Shown here: positions 44,478 through 53,649 of the stretch, in pieces | How positions within the stretch are numbered: the first letter of the stretch is position 1 | How the letters are laid out: every line of letters starts with the position of its first letter | From: Candidatus Heimdallarchaeota archaeon LC_3 | GTDB taxonomy: Archaea > Asgardarchaeota > Heimdallarchaeia > Hodarchaeales > LC-3 | Length of the DNA: 64,000 nt | Assembly (NCBI GenBank): GCA_001940645.1 | Contig: MDVS01000020.1 | Location: 160,299 to 224,298 of the forward strand | Reading direction: 5' to 3' | Notes under the pieces: model-generated | The model's input: the letters and a program-made list of their open reading frames with translations, nothing else | Told to the model about the DNA's origin: nothing | Database searches by the model: none | Translations under genes and position numbers: made by a program

Positions 44478-45770
44478 ATGAGTCAGGCTAACATATTCAA
44501 ATTTCTTGATAGGTTCCTTCCTTCGACAGCATCAAGGATATATCTATCGGAAGTACCAATAAGAATTACAACATCTGATGATTCGATATTCTTAGCTCTC
44601 AAGAATATACCTATAGGTATTTATTTCCCACTTAATGGAGAATTTTGGCAGATTCATCCCCTCCAATCATATAAAGAAATAGTTACTCCATTCATACTTC
44701 CACTTCAATTTCAGTTTTGTGCAGATTTTCATCTCATATTATGCTCCGTTAAGCAATATGAGGCCTACCCACAACAAATTACTGATATTTGGCGACGATA
44801 TGGTTTCGGAGTTATTATAATAGATAATCATTCCGAACCTCCTGTCAAGTTAGTAGATTATCCTTTAGCTCAATATGTTTTTCCAGAAGTAAGACATCAA
44901 GTACAGGATTATGTAAAAGAAACTAAGGGGATAGAATTTTTTCGTGAACCATTTTGGGTTAAAGAAAATGATCCTAATGCTGTAAGACTTTCACCAGCAC
45001 TTGAATTACAATCTTTAATTAAAACTACAAAAGAAAATAATTCGGAGCCTAAAAGTTCTACATTCAGTGAAGAAAAGGATCAATCTTACGAACAGATCAT
45101 TTTCCGACTTCAGAATAATGAGACCATCAGTATTCCTGAACAACAAGGATTAGTGACCTATATTTTTAAACAAATTGAATATTTTTTGAGATCCTTTGTG
45201 AATTCTACTAAAAAAAATCAATTAGAACTCATAAAGTTAATAGATTATGCCTTTGAAGAGAATTTTATTACAGAACAAGTAAAGAATTTCCTTCATACTT
45301 TCAGAAAAGGCAGAAATATTTTTGTTCATAGGAGAACTGAAGAGAATCCGCTATCCAATATTGATTTGCTTACTTTATGTGAAATAATGCAAGATTTAGA
45401 AAAGAAAGTCGAAGAAAATACTTCTCTAACAAAATCTAATAGAGAAATTAACAAATTGACAAAAAAAGACTTGAAACACTTACCCAAGAAAGTATCGGAT
45501 AAATTACCCTATGGTAAAGTGAAGAAGCATATAGATTCAATTAATGCAAAAAATACAAAAATTACTCTTTATAATAATTTTTTAACTGTTATTTTAAAGA
45601 AATATAATTTATCTAATATTACTAATCCAAAAATATTATCATACATGTTAGCAGACAAAATTCAAAAGGATATAGACATAGAAGAACTCAGTATTGAAAT
45701 TGAATCATGTTGTAAAGATTTAAATCCTGATAAATACAAATATCCATTATTACTTTCATTAGGAGGATAA
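44478..45770 (+). CDS. Unnamed 430-aa protein with HEPN-like motif
   Basis: The first 180 residues are alpha/beta (CADFHLILCSVKQYEAY, ITDIWRRYGFGVIIIDN), resembling a degenerate restriction-endonuclease-like fold though no complete acidic set is visible. Residues 225-310 are helical and contain FLHTFRKGRNIFVHRRTEEN, where R279 and H284 form the R-x4-H motif found in HEPN RNases and in DUF4145-type proteins. A basic linker and helical end follow. The motif suggests an RNA-cutting or RNA-binding role, commonly linked to defence; this is inference. The gene sits in the middle of the operon. Confidence 0.6.
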   Translation: MSQANIFKFLDRFLPSTASRIYLSEVPIRITTSDDSIFLALKNIPIGIYFPLNGEFWQIHPLQSYKEIVTPFILPLQFQFCADFHLILCSVKQYEAYPQQITDIWRRYGFGVIIIDNHSEPPVKLVDYPLAQYVFPEVRHQVQDYVKETKGIEFFREPFWVKENDPNAVRLSPALELQSLIKTTKENNSEPKSSTFSEEKDQSYEQIIFRLQNNETISIPEQQGLVTYIFKQIEYFLRSFVNSTKKNQLELIKLIDYAFEENFITEQVKNFLHTFRKGRNIFVHRRTEENPLSNIDLLTLCEIMQDLEKKVEENTSLTKSNREINKLTKKDLKHLPKKVSDKLPYGKVKKHIDSINAKNTKITLYNNFLTVILKKYNLSNITNPKILSYMLADKIQKDIDIEELSIEIESCCKDLNPDKYKYPLLLSLGG

Positions 45771-45779
45771 ACACGACTT

Positions 45780-46772
45780 ATGAAAACCAGAATACATGTG
45801 TTTTCTATTCTCATTACAGTATTATTGCTAATTAATGCTTATCATATCGGAAAAGCAGATATTACTCAGGAGAGCCAAGAACAAAATTCTAGTATAAAGA
45901 GACCCTATATCTTTACCTTATTAAACGGTTCTCGGGTACTTTCCGTAACAAATACTGATAATGTCTCTAACACAAATTTCTCTATTCCTGTACCATCTAC
46001 TATAACACCTGAGTATGTCTTTGTTGATTTAAGAGCAAGCCTACTTTCTGCAACTGGATTATTATCTGGAAAAATAGTAATTGCGATAGCAGATCAAAAT
46101 AAATCAATTGATTTTTCCGGTTATGATTTTGATCCTCATGGACAAGTAATTTTCGACTTTGAAGACCTTGAAATAACTTCATCTACTCAAATTTCTTTCA
46201 TATTAATTCTTGAAAGTCGGAGTGTCTTTGATAGGAGTCTGGAATATTCACTGATGTTAGAGGGATTGGATGTCTATATTATTACTCCACCAGTGTATTA
46301 TCCAATCATTGTTCCTGTGATCCATAGACAAATACAGTCCAGACTTATTTTTGATCTCGATGATTATATTACTCATTTTATCATGTTTTTGCCACAAAAT
46401 CAGGCATTCAGTGTCAATATCACGTCCACAGAGAAAATAAAGATTAAATATTTGCGTATTGACGATGCAGAATGGGTAAATGTTCCAAGCAAATTTGAAT
46501 TTACCAATAATCAATCGTTGGAATTCGTAACTGATGACGAAGACAAATATTTGACTCCAAAATATGTAACCTTATCAATTACGCTTTATCAAGGAAGTTC
46601 ACTAACATTATATTTCTCATCACAAATTATTATTCTCGAATCAATCACGTATTTACCTAAACTAACTTCAGAGGAAACATTAATGGTCTACGGAATAAAT
46701 GCGGGATTGATTGGAATACCACTTGCAAATCTAATCAAAGATAGAAGAAAGACAGTAATAAAAAAGACATAA
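45780..46772 (+). CDS. Unnamed exported protein, 330 aa
   Basis: A signal peptide is clear (HVFSILITVLLLINAYHIGKAD). The body is strand-rich and looks like one or two beta-sandwich domains (FVDLRASLLSATGLLSGKIVIAIADQ). Hydrophobic stretches near 166-185 and 305-322 (LMVYGINAGLIGIPLANL) precede the basic end RRKTVIKKT. The latter may be a membrane anchor, giving a surface protein with a short cytosolic tail. It is fourth in the LuxC-associated run, 9 bp after the HEPN-motif gene. No family is recognised. Confidence 0.6.
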   Translation: MKTRIHVFSILITVLLLINAYHIGKADITQESQEQNSSIKRPYIFTLLNGSRVLSVTNTDNVSNTNFSIPVPSTITPEYVFVDLRASLLSATGLLSGKIVIAIADQNKSIDFSGYDFDPHGQVIFDFEDLEITSSTQISFILILESRSVFDRSLEYSLMLEGLDVYIITPPVYYPIIVPVIHRQIQSRLIFDLDDYITHFIMFLPQNQAFSVNITSTEKIKIKYLRIDDAEWVNVPSKFEFTNNQSLEFVTDDEDKYLTPKYVTLSITLYQGSSLTLYFSSQIIILESITYLPKLTSEETLMVYGINAGLIGIPLANLIKDRRKTVIKKT

Positions 46773-46786
46773 GGGAATGAAAGAAA

Positions 46787-47185
46787 ATGGAAGAATATTG
46801 GTTTTGTCCTGAAGACTATATGAAACTACAACATTATACTCACCGATACAGCACAAACTCCTATTTTAATATTAAAAAAGAAAAAATTGATATTTCATTA
46901 CAGAATGCAGCTGCTGTGAGAAAAATTAATCTGGATTCTATCGAACGGGGCAAAATATTGGCAGAAGAATATTTTACAAGCTTTTACAATGAAAGTGAGC
47001 TCGAGTGTATAGGAACATCTTGTCCTATATGCAGTAAAGTATATGTTTCACCCAAAAATATTACTACCAACAAATTAGGAGACTTACACTTAACTAATTA
47101 TACCTATAATTGGATATTTCGTTATCCAGTAATAGAAATTAATCCTCAAGAAAATCAGAATAATTATTATCTTTTCTTTTTCTGA
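46787..47185 (+). CDS. Unnamed 132-aa protein with cysteine cluster
   Basis: A small soluble protein. One cluster, LECIGTSCPICSKVYVS (about residues 71-87), has three spaced cysteines that could form half of a zinc site; the first residues also have a cysteine (WFCPEDYM). The C-terminus is aromatic and ends in YYLFFF. It is the last gene of the LuxC-associated run, 14 bp after the exported protein gene. No family is recognised; zinc binding is inferred from spacing only. Confidence 0.55.
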   Translation: MEEYWFCPEDYMKLQHYTHRYSTNSYFNIKKEKIDISLQNAAAVRKINLDSIERGKILAEEYFTSFYNESELECIGTSCPICSKVYVSPKNITTNKLGDLHLTNYTYNWIFRYPVIEINPQENQNNYYLFFF

Positions 47186-47327
47186 TACTACCTTTACGCG
47201 TATTTACTCAACTATACTGTCTTACTAGAAATGAAATCCACATCAAACTTAGGTTCTGATCGATTTCCACTTTGTGGCCAATTAGCGAAATACCAAATTC
47301 TTCCTATTTCAGTTTTAAATAGCTTGT

Positions 47328-47900
47328 TTACAAACTCATTCTGTTAGCAATTTCTTTTCTCAAATGTAATACATTATCTTTTTCATTAATTATTTGGAAT
47401 CCGTTTTCTAAGAAAAACTCTTTAGGTCTATTCAACCAATCTGAGAAGGGATCTTCTTGGTCATTAGCCTTAACTAAAGTCTCAATGAATTTAAAATTAG
47501 TGTTTTCAAGATCCTTTTGAATCATTTCTAATAATTTCTTTCCTACCCCAAGTCTCCTATAATCTTTATTCGGAATATATAAACAGCTTAAAAAAATCGA
47601 ATCAGATGAAAATTGAAATGAAACAAAATGGGTTAATCTAGGGAAGTAACTAATTTGACTGTATTGAGTGTAACCAATTGGTTCCTTATCCCAAAATGCC
47701 AAAAATCCATAATTATACCCGTTTTTGTTCAGCAACTCAATACAATATTGTTTATATTGTTCTGCATCCTCCAATGAGGTATTATTATCAAAAAAAGTGA
47801 ATTCCCAAAAGGTACAATATTTGCAACTGAAAGGGAAATATTTAAAATTAGGGAGATCCCTAAAAATTGCTCCATTTAGTTTTTGAATTGTTAATCTCAT
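47328..47900 (-). CDS. GNAT-family acetyltransferase
   Basis: The acetyl-CoA-binding motif is visible as YIPNKDYRRLGVGKKLLEMIQKDLE. It follows a strand with FLSC, preceded by the family start (YGFLAFWDKEPIGYTQYS), and ends with ENGFQIINEKDNVLHLRKE. It would transfer an acetyl group from acetyl-CoA to an amine; substrate unknown. The 190 residues fit a single GNAT domain with a modest N-terminal extension (WEFTFFDNNTSLEDAEQYKQYC). It follows the 89-aa gene on the same strand with a 20-bp gap. Confidence 0.85.
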   Translation of the reverse strand: MRLTIQKLNGAIFRDLPNFKYFPFSCKYCTFWEFTFFDNNTSLEDAEQYKQYCIELLNKNGYNYGFLAFWDKEPIGYTQYSQISYFPRLTHFVSFQFSSDSIFLSCLYIPNKDYRRLGVGKKLLEMIQKDLENTNFKFIETLVKANDQEDPFSDWLNRPKEFFLENGFQIINEKDNVLHLRKEIANRMSL

Positions 47901-47920
47901 ATTGTTTTAAATTATTCCTT

Positions 47921-48190
47921 CTAGTTTGATCTTTCTAGTTTGATATCTAACATAAGCCCATTTTTTGTTATTTTTCGTGTCAAATGGTTGTTATAAGGTA
48001 TTTTGATATAACCTGAATCTATTAGTATATCTAAATCAAATTTTAAATCAGAATTATCTCTATTTTGTAATTCAAAAAAATATTTAATTCCCCAGTCTGA
48101 ATTATATATTTCCAGAAGAATATTCTCTTGGGAAGGGGAGATTGCTCGAAATTTGTAGAAGATATCTCTAAAATTTATATTAATTTCCAA
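47921..48190 (-). CDS. Small hypothetical protein, 89 aa, winged-helix-like
   Basis: QENILLEIYNSDWGIKYFFELQNRDNSDLKFDLDILIDSGYIKIP is a plausible helix-turn-helix followed by a wing (NNHLTRKITKNGLMLDIKL), so it may be a small winged-helix protein. It lies directly upstream of the acetyltransferase gene on the same strand. No other motif is visible. Confidence 0.5.
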   Translation of the reverse strand: MEININFRDIFYKFRAISPSQENILLEIYNSDWGIKYFFELQNRDNSDLKFDLDILIDSGYIKIPYNNHLTRKITKNGLMLDIKLERSN

Positions 48191-48784
48191 TTTAAATCAA
48201 ATAAAAATGAAGAATGTCATTTTTATACTTTTTTATATTGGATCAATTCCTTTATACTACTTTTTTAGTAGTGTTTGAACTATATATTAAATCGCCATCT
48301 TCTTCCTCTCCACCCGTCTCGAATATTGATAAAAATTCTGAGATACATAAAAATTTAGCCATGAATAATCAAAGGGTACAAAGGATGATAAACTTGACTA
48401 TGCTTTATCTGTAGTTCCAAAGTTTCTTTTAATAAAATGAAACTATTAGTAGAAATAGAAGATTAATTAGTTCAGCTAATTTTGGAAAAGTGTATAAAAT
48501 TCTGAATTCAGTTTCAATGCTGAAGTTTAATCGTTAATTTGGGGCTGGATACTGCAAATTCTCTATATTTTATGAATAATTTTAGTGATCATCATTTCTG
48601 TATTCTGAATAGGGTAATCAGCATAGCTGCTATACCAATATTGTGGGTACTTTTTTGAAAACCGATTAACTGGCTCCATTTCATCATTTCTGTTACTAAT
48701 CAAATGAAAATCGATAAATTTAAATACAGTGATTCCTTCAAGGTTAAATAAGCTACTAAATAACTCAAAGGAATCCTGTAAGAT
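48191..48784. other. Intergenic region upstream of the transposase gene
   Basis: About 600 bp, AT-rich. It must contain the left end of the insertion sequence, but I could not match terminal inverted repeats with the sequence after the transposase stop (TTAGCTAACGTCTAAACTGG, about 50014-50033). A 77-codon minus-strand ORF (48563-48796) is annotated separately as doubtful. No tRNA or array was seen. Confidence 0.35.
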
Positions 48785-48796
48785 ATGTTTAAACAA
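48563..48796 (-). CDS. Doubtful small ORF, 77 aa
   Basis: The reading frame has plausible composition (FKFIDFHLISNRNDEMEPVNRFSKKYPQYWYSSYADYPIQN) but overlaps the transposase start by 12 bp, and no motif supports it. It may be a fragment of an older gene interrupted by the insertion sequence, or chance. Confidence 0.25.
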   Translation of the reverse strand: MFKHILQDSFELFSSLFNLEGITVFKFIDFHLISNRNDEMEPVNRFSKKYPQYWYSSYADYPIQNTEMMITKIIHKI

Positions 48797-49990
48797 ACGA
48801 CCTTAAAAAAATTTGTAATACCAATTTTGTTAATTTTAACTGTCCAGAGCAATGTACTGCCATCTCAAGCCGATCAAGAAGATTTCTCTAGATTTATCTT
48901 AAGAATAAGTCTGAAACAGACTTTTCCTGAAGCTCAATCGATGAAGAAGGGAAATAAATCAGCGGATTGGTTCATAAAGAAATCTAAAAAGGGAAATCCG
49001 CGAAAATTAGAAAAATTAGTTAATAAAACACTTTTAGAAAAAACTACGGATATCACCAATGAATTATATCCTGGAGGAGTTAAGTTGGCAATTGATATTA
49101 CTAAAATTCCTGTATATTCGAAAAGCAAGTCGAAATTTATCACTAATGGGGAAGCTGAAAAAGGGACAACAAAATTTTATCAATTTCTAGGATTTTCTAT
49201 TGCAGAACGCCAATTGAAATCACCAATTGCTTTCCATTTAATGGAAAAAGATGATTTCAAAAAGGTGCACACAATCTTATCTGAATCCTTAACTCAAATC
49301 CAAAATAAAATTAAAATTAATATGATAATACTTGACAGAGGTTTTATTTCTTCTAAAATAGTCCAGACTCTCTATTCATTTAATTATTCTTTTATAATTG
49401 CATTCAGAAAAAGTAAAAAAATCACTAAAGTCTTTAAATTGTTGGAACATCCCAGAACTATGAAGAAAAACCAATTCTTCATTCCAAGCTTGGAAAACAA
49501 AATCTATCGGATAAATACTAATTGTTGGGTAATAAAAGATTATCTGTATGGAGATCCATCAGTTAAGGTAAATTTAGTCATATGGAAACTAAAAAAGAGA
49601 AAAAGCAAGTTAAAAGGGAACTCAGATCTGAAAAATGAATATTTTCTATATATTACTAGTCCAGAAGTTTCTTCTAGTAATGTTTATGACTGTTATGGAA
49701 AGCGCTGGCGTATTGAAACAGCATTCCGGCAGATAAAGTCATTACAAGCCAAAACAAGAGTAATTGATCCTTCACATCGAATTTGGCTCTTTGCAGTTGC
49801 CTGTCTTTTATATTCATCCTGGATCTACCGTCACCTTCCTAAAGACCCAGATCTAATTATACCTGAAGATTTAGTTACTAGAGAACTTCAATTACTATAT
49901 ACTAAATGGACGTATAGTCGTATTCCAGTTCGTGAGCTTGTTGATCAATATCTTATCCTTTTAGACAAAAAACGGTTATTATTTTTTTAA
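48785..49990 (+). mobile_element. ISH3/IS4-type DDE transposase, apparently intact
   Basis: A 401-residue transposase. DDE residues are D104 (LAIDITKIPVY), D184 (IILDRGFIS) and E321 within the family signature Y-x2-R-x3-E-x6-K (Y314, R317, E321, K328 in YGKRWRIETAFRQIKSL). It would cut and rejoin the element's ends. The N-terminal 30 residues are hydrophobic and atypical, so the start may lie downstream; length otherwise fits the family. No terminal inverted repeat could be confirmed. The gene may be active, and a different ISH3-like copy begins at the right edge of the window. Confidence 0.9.
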
Positions 49991-50050
49991 AAGGAGGGAT
50001 TTATATGTAGTATTAGCTAACGTCTAAACTGGAATTAAATAAATATTGAT

Positions 50051-50350
50051 TTAAAACTTTAGAATCCAAGTCTGATTTTTATTATCATATTCTGCAACTA
50101 TATTTGAATCTAATATGTTGTTGATAAGTTGTTGAATATATTTGAGATGGTCTTTGTCTTTCACGCTCCAATGCAAGTATAATTCATGCTTACTAAAGTC
50201 ATAACTCGCACCGAAACTATGTAACAATAAACATAGCATTGTCCAACGTTCTTCATTTGATAAATAACAATTGGACTTTTGAAATAGAGATTGAATTTCA
50301 CTCTTATTAGTAGTATTTTCAAAGAAAATTAATAGATCTTCAGGAATCAT
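50051..50350 (-). CDS. Small soluble protein, 99 aa, partner of the secreted peptide gene
   Basis: A helical protein with LIFFENTTNKSEIQSLFQKSNCYLSNEERWTMLCLLLHSFGASYDF and a strand near the end (NIVAEYDNKNQTWILKF). No motif recognised. It lies 11 bp downstream of the small secreted peptide gene on the same strand. That spacing suggests an operon, perhaps a peptide with its immunity or control protein. Confidence 0.5.
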   Translation of the reverse strand: MIPEDLLIFFENTTNKSEIQSLFQKSNCYLSNEERWTMLCLLLHSFGASYDFSKHELYLHWSVKDKDHLKYIQQLINNILDSNIVAEYDNKNQTWILKF

Positions 50351-50361
50351 TTTATTCCCCT

Positions 50362-50592
50362 TTATGGGTCTCCTCCGATAGATCCGTTAGTGGGAACTTG
50401 GCAACCTGATCCGCGACAATCTAAGAAGTTCATTTCCTGAAAATCAATTTGTGGGTCTAAATATCGTTCAGAATAAGAAGAATTATCTTCTGAAGACGTA
50501 CCGTTAGGAATTCCAAAAGCAAAAGCTAAAGTTGGAAGCAAAATAATTATCATTAGGGAAGAAAGTAAAGTTTTGTACCTCAATTTAATCAC
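50362..50592 (-). CDS. Small secreted cysteine-containing peptide, 76 aa
   Basis: The N-terminus is a clear signal peptide: basic MIKLRYK, hydrophobic TLLSSLMIIILLPTLAFAFG with an AFA-type cleavage site. The mature part of about 50 residues is acidic and ends MNFLDCRGSGCQVPTNGSIGGDP, where two cysteines five apart could form a small disulfide loop. Secreted peptides of this kind act as toxins, signals or small surface factors; which one is unknown. The next gene starts 11 bp later. The divergent gene on the other side begins at 50703. Confidence 0.6.
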   Translation of the reverse strand: MIKLRYKTLLSSLMIIILLPTLAFAFGIPNGTSSEDNSSYSERYLDPQIDFQEMNFLDCRGSGCQVPTNGSIGGDP

Positions 50593-50702
50593 TAATTGAT
50601 GATTTTTGATTGAAAATCAAGAATACCCACCCATCACATTGGACAAAAGTAAAAACATTTTTGAATAATCGATTAATTATCATTAATCAAGTGAAAATAA
50701 TT

Positions 50703-52136
50703 ATGAGTAGTCATAATACACAAATTACTACAGAATTAGTAGAACAGGATGTCATCAAAACAATAAAAGATGGTTATTTCTCGTGTAAAGATTTTTTTCG
50801 TAACTATACTAATGAAGGTTATGAAATCTATACAAAAAAAAAGAAAGAGTTTTTACGAAATCTTTGCACTGATTTTTATAATAAATATTCTTCACTTCTC
50901 AATGATTTTTCAAAGGAAGCCTATACTACAACAATTAATCGACACCTATATATCCCAATAAAGTTTAAAGATGGAGGGTTTGAATACCCGCGGTCATTTA
51001 TTCCATTCATGGACAGAATAAAGGACATAAATCAAACTCCTGTCAAACGACCAGATTTAGATGAATTAGATAATTATATGAAGACTATTCCTGAAAGTTA
51101 TTCGTTAGATGAATTTCTTCGAGGTTTTTTTAGACGATTAAAGAAGGTTAATATCATCTTAAGGAGTAGAGAAGCTGAAATATTACAATTATTGTCAAAT
51201 ATAGAATTTCTGAAAACAAAAATTGATGATTCATCTCGGATAACCATCCCAACTGATAAAGAAATATTAGAAGTATTAAAATTTAATCGAAAAAATGTAA
51301 AAAAAGTTGAAAGAGCAGTAAATTTCTTATTTGGTCATAAAATTTGTTATATATCAGGAATAATTATGAATCCAGCAAAATTGGGTTATTATTTTGCATT
51401 AATCGACGATGAGAAAAATTTACTAGATATTGATTCTGCGAACATATTTTGTAAAGTACCATTTCAAATGGGTAATTCTATTATAGTATGCATGCGATTT
51501 GATCAAGTTCCAGAACGTATCGGAAATATTGATTATATTCCGTTGACTCATTGGTTCTGGAATGTTAATATGAATAGTTATGGAGCAAAAAAAGAGGACC
51601 CATGGGAAAAAATGAGAATTCCTAATTTTTCAGCTGATGACATGGAACTAGAAAAATATCGTAAATGGAATTTAACAGAACCATTAACAAAAGAATTTAC
51701 TTCATATGAATGGAAAATCATAAAAAAATTGAGCCAGATGAATCAATTATCAGTAGATAATATTAAAGAGCTTTCTCCGTCTGGAGATTCGAAATCAGTA
51801 ATAGAATTATTAAGATTTTTAGTCAAAAACGATGTTTTTCAATATTATCCTAATATTAACTTTATTGGAACTAATTTCCTTGTAGGATTAAGAATAACTA
51901 GTAAAGAACAAATTCCGTTTAATAATCTAATTAAAGGATTATTAAAATTACCAATAGCGCAATTATTTGTCAACAAAGAATTAAATGAGTTAATCGGATA
52001 TGTACAATTACCAAAGGAAAAATTTGGGCAATTAATAGAAGAATTTAATGATGTAAAAGAAAAATATCCGAGTTTGAAAATTAACTATTCAACAGATCCA
52101 AATTATTTAATGAATAGGAGTTTCAACATTGATTAG
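50703..52136 (+). CDS. Unnamed 477-aa protein with winged-helix-like segments
   Basis: I start it at MSSHNTQITTELVEQ (ATG 50703) because the 31 codons before it look non-coding. Residues 180-240 resemble a helix-turn-helix followed by a RAM-like domain (PTDKEILEVLKFNRKNVKKVERAVNFLFGHKICYISGIIMNPAKLGYYFALI). A second winged-helix-like segment lies near 345-395 (FTSYEWKIIKKLSQMNQLSVDNIKELS). The N-terminal third is helical. It may be a large Lrp-like regulator or an RNA/DNA-binding protein. It is divergent from the secreted-peptide operon. Confidence 0.55.
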   Translation: MSSHNTQITTELVEQDVIKTIKDGYFSCKDFFRNYTNEGYEIYTKKKKEFLRNLCTDFYNKYSSLLNDFSKEAYTTTINRHLYIPIKFKDGGFEYPRSFIPFMDRIKDINQTPVKRPDLDELDNYMKTIPESYSLDEFLRGFFRRLKKVNIILRSREAEILQLLSNIEFLKTKIDDSSRITIPTDKEILEVLKFNRKNVKKVERAVNFLFGHKICYISGIIMNPAKLGYYFALIDDEKNLLDIDSANIFCKVPFQMGNSIIVCMRFDQVPERIGNIDYIPLTHWFWNVNMNSYGAKKEDPWEKMRIPNFSADDMELEKYRKWNLTEPLTKEFTSYEWKIIKKLSQMNQLSVDNIKELSPSGDSKSVIELLRFLVKNDVFQYYPNINFIGTNFLVGLRITSKEQIPFNNLIKGLLKLPIAQLFVNKELNELIGYVQLPKEKFGQLIEEFNDVKEKYPSLKINYSTDPNYLMNRSFNID

Positions 52137-52180
52137 ATTAATTTATGAGTTATCACAATTTAACTAAGTTCATTGCGAAT

Positions 52181-52846
52181 TCATAATTTTAACTTAAATC
52201 CACATAGATATATTTTAGGATATAAGTGAGTTATTTTTGCAATTGAGATGAGTATTATGAGTTTACAAATCATTGCTTTAGCTTGACTGAGCCTATATAA
52301 TTTGCAATCGTTATGAGTTCTTAAAAAATCATCTAGTTTAGATTCTTGAGTGATTTCGGGTTCTTTTGGAAAAATACTTTTTATAGTCCTATTATCCTTA
52401 TTAAGTTTGATTCTTTCTAATTCTTCGACCCGTCTATTTCTAATGAGCTTTGATTGAATTAGAATATAGGTCTTTCTGCTTTCAATAGTATCATTTATTT
52501 CTATTGCGAAATCCGATCCGAATTTAGTTTCAGAAAACACCTTGTTATTAGGAATAAATTTAAATTCAATTCTATCTAAGATTCCCGTCTGTTTTATATG
52601 AATTTCTTTATTATTAAATCGGGATAGTATCCTTTGTTGTATATTCTCTTCCCGTGATTCATTAAAAGTATTTTTCCATTCTTCTTCATTTGAATATTCT
52701 AGAATACTCTTAATCGATGAAGAAATTTCTTGGTGGATCCCATGTTGAAAATCATTATTATAAGATTTACGTAATTTAATTTGAGAATTAGAATCCTTTG
52801 ATTTAAAGAAGGCTTTGAATAATTCAACATTAACTTTGTTATCCAT
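52181..52846 (-). CDS. PD-(D/E)XK-type nuclease candidate
   Basis: The central part has the restriction-enzyme-like acid/lysine pattern: E106 (FSETKFG), D112 (SDFAIEI), then Q131 and K133 in YILIQSKLI, a Q-x-K version of the ExK site. The first 80 residues are helical (QHGIHQEISSSIKSIL) and the last 30 hydrophobic. The family is not identified; the fold is inferred from motif order only. It could cut DNA as part of a defence or repair system. No methyltransferase is adjacent. Confidence 0.55.
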   Translation of the reverse strand: MDNKVNVELFKAFFKSKDSNSQIKLRKSYNNDFQHGIHQEISSSIKSILEYSNEEEWKNTFNESREENIQQRILSRFNNKEIHIKQTGILDRIEFKFIPNNKVFSETKFGSDFAIEINDTIESRKTYILIQSKLIRNRRVEELERIKLNKDNRTIKSIFPKEPEITQESKLDDFLRTHNDCKLYRLSQAKAMICKLIILISIAKITHLYPKIYLCGFKLKL

Positions 52847-53161
52847 TTTTATCTTTCATCATTTTTCTCTCTCTTTTGTTAGTATCATTAATATTTCTCA
52901 CTAGATCTACAACTTTTTCTGGAACATTGGAATTTTTTGTCGTTATGCTTTTTGGGAAATAGGAAATCTTTTAATTTATTAATTTTCTTACATTTGCGGA
53001 AATCAGGAATTTAATTAAGTTTCTAGCTTTATCACAACTAAATTTCTTATAGATAATGTTAAACATATTTCATCAAATCTTATATATATATAAGAAAAAT
53101 ATGAGAAGACTAACTGCTTCTTTAATTCCCTTTTGTACTATAATATTGTATTAAGGAAAGA

Positions 53162-53170
53162 TTTATATAT
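53162..53170 (+). promoter_or_regulatory. TATA box upstream of 53211
   Basis: TTTATATAT lies 41-49 bp upstream of ATG 53211, implying a leader of about 20 nt. The 364-bp gap 52847-53210 holds this promoter and another A/T-rich block (TTATATATATATAAG, about 53079-53093) that may serve the other strand. No ORF was found. Confidence 0.45.
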
Positions 53171-53210
53171 TTATGGGTTTTAAACTAAATTTGTCGCCAC
53201 AAAAACAAAA

Positions 53211-53531
53211 ATGGTTTTTAATATGTTATCTTTAGAAAAAATGTTAGAAGATGAATTTTCCGAATTTAATATTGTTGTAGCTTTTCGTGGATCAATATGT
53301 GAAGTCAGAATTCCGGAAATAAATAATTTACTTAAAATAAAGGTAGAACCATATCCTGATAAAGAAGATAAATTTAGTGGTGTAGCCAACCTTGAAGTTA
53401 ATGGTTATAGAAGTACCTATCCTAGAAGATCCTATGAAAAAGCCATATCGGAGGCTCTCTCTGGATTTTTCAAAGATTTTTATGAGACTGATATAAATAA
53501 TTTAGTAATTACTGAATCTAGTGATTGGTAA
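53211..53531 (+). CDS. Hypothetical 106-aa protein
   Basis: A small soluble protein: helix, strands and helix (MLEDEFSEFNIVVAFRGSICEVRIPEI, NLEVNGYRSTYPRRSYEKAISEALSGFF). The pattern is like small dsRNA-binding-like or alpha/beta folds but no family is recognised. It is 118 bp upstream of the 1052-aa surface protein gene on the same strand. Confidence 0.5.
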   Translation: MVFNMLSLEKMLEDEFSEFNIVVAFRGSICEVRIPEINNLLKIKVEPYPDKEDKFSGVANLEVNGYRSTYPRRSYEKAISEALSGFFKDFYETDINNLVITESSDW

Positions 53532-53649
53532 GGATTATTTCAATTTAAAAACCTTGAATTATTTATTGTATTAATATTGTTTCTCATTTTAATTTTTCAT
53601 CATTTTTTTTATCTTTTTTGCTATTTAAAGTACAAATACTAAGAAAGTC

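Noticed and set aside
48214..48414. 66-aa plus-strand ORF with hydrophobic start
   Set aside because: Low-complexity composition, no motif and no promoter; probably chance in AT-rich DNA.
48420..50040. Terminal inverted repeats of the insertion sequence
   Set aside because: I compared the bases after the transposase stop with the region before its start and found only weak matches, so no ends are claimed.
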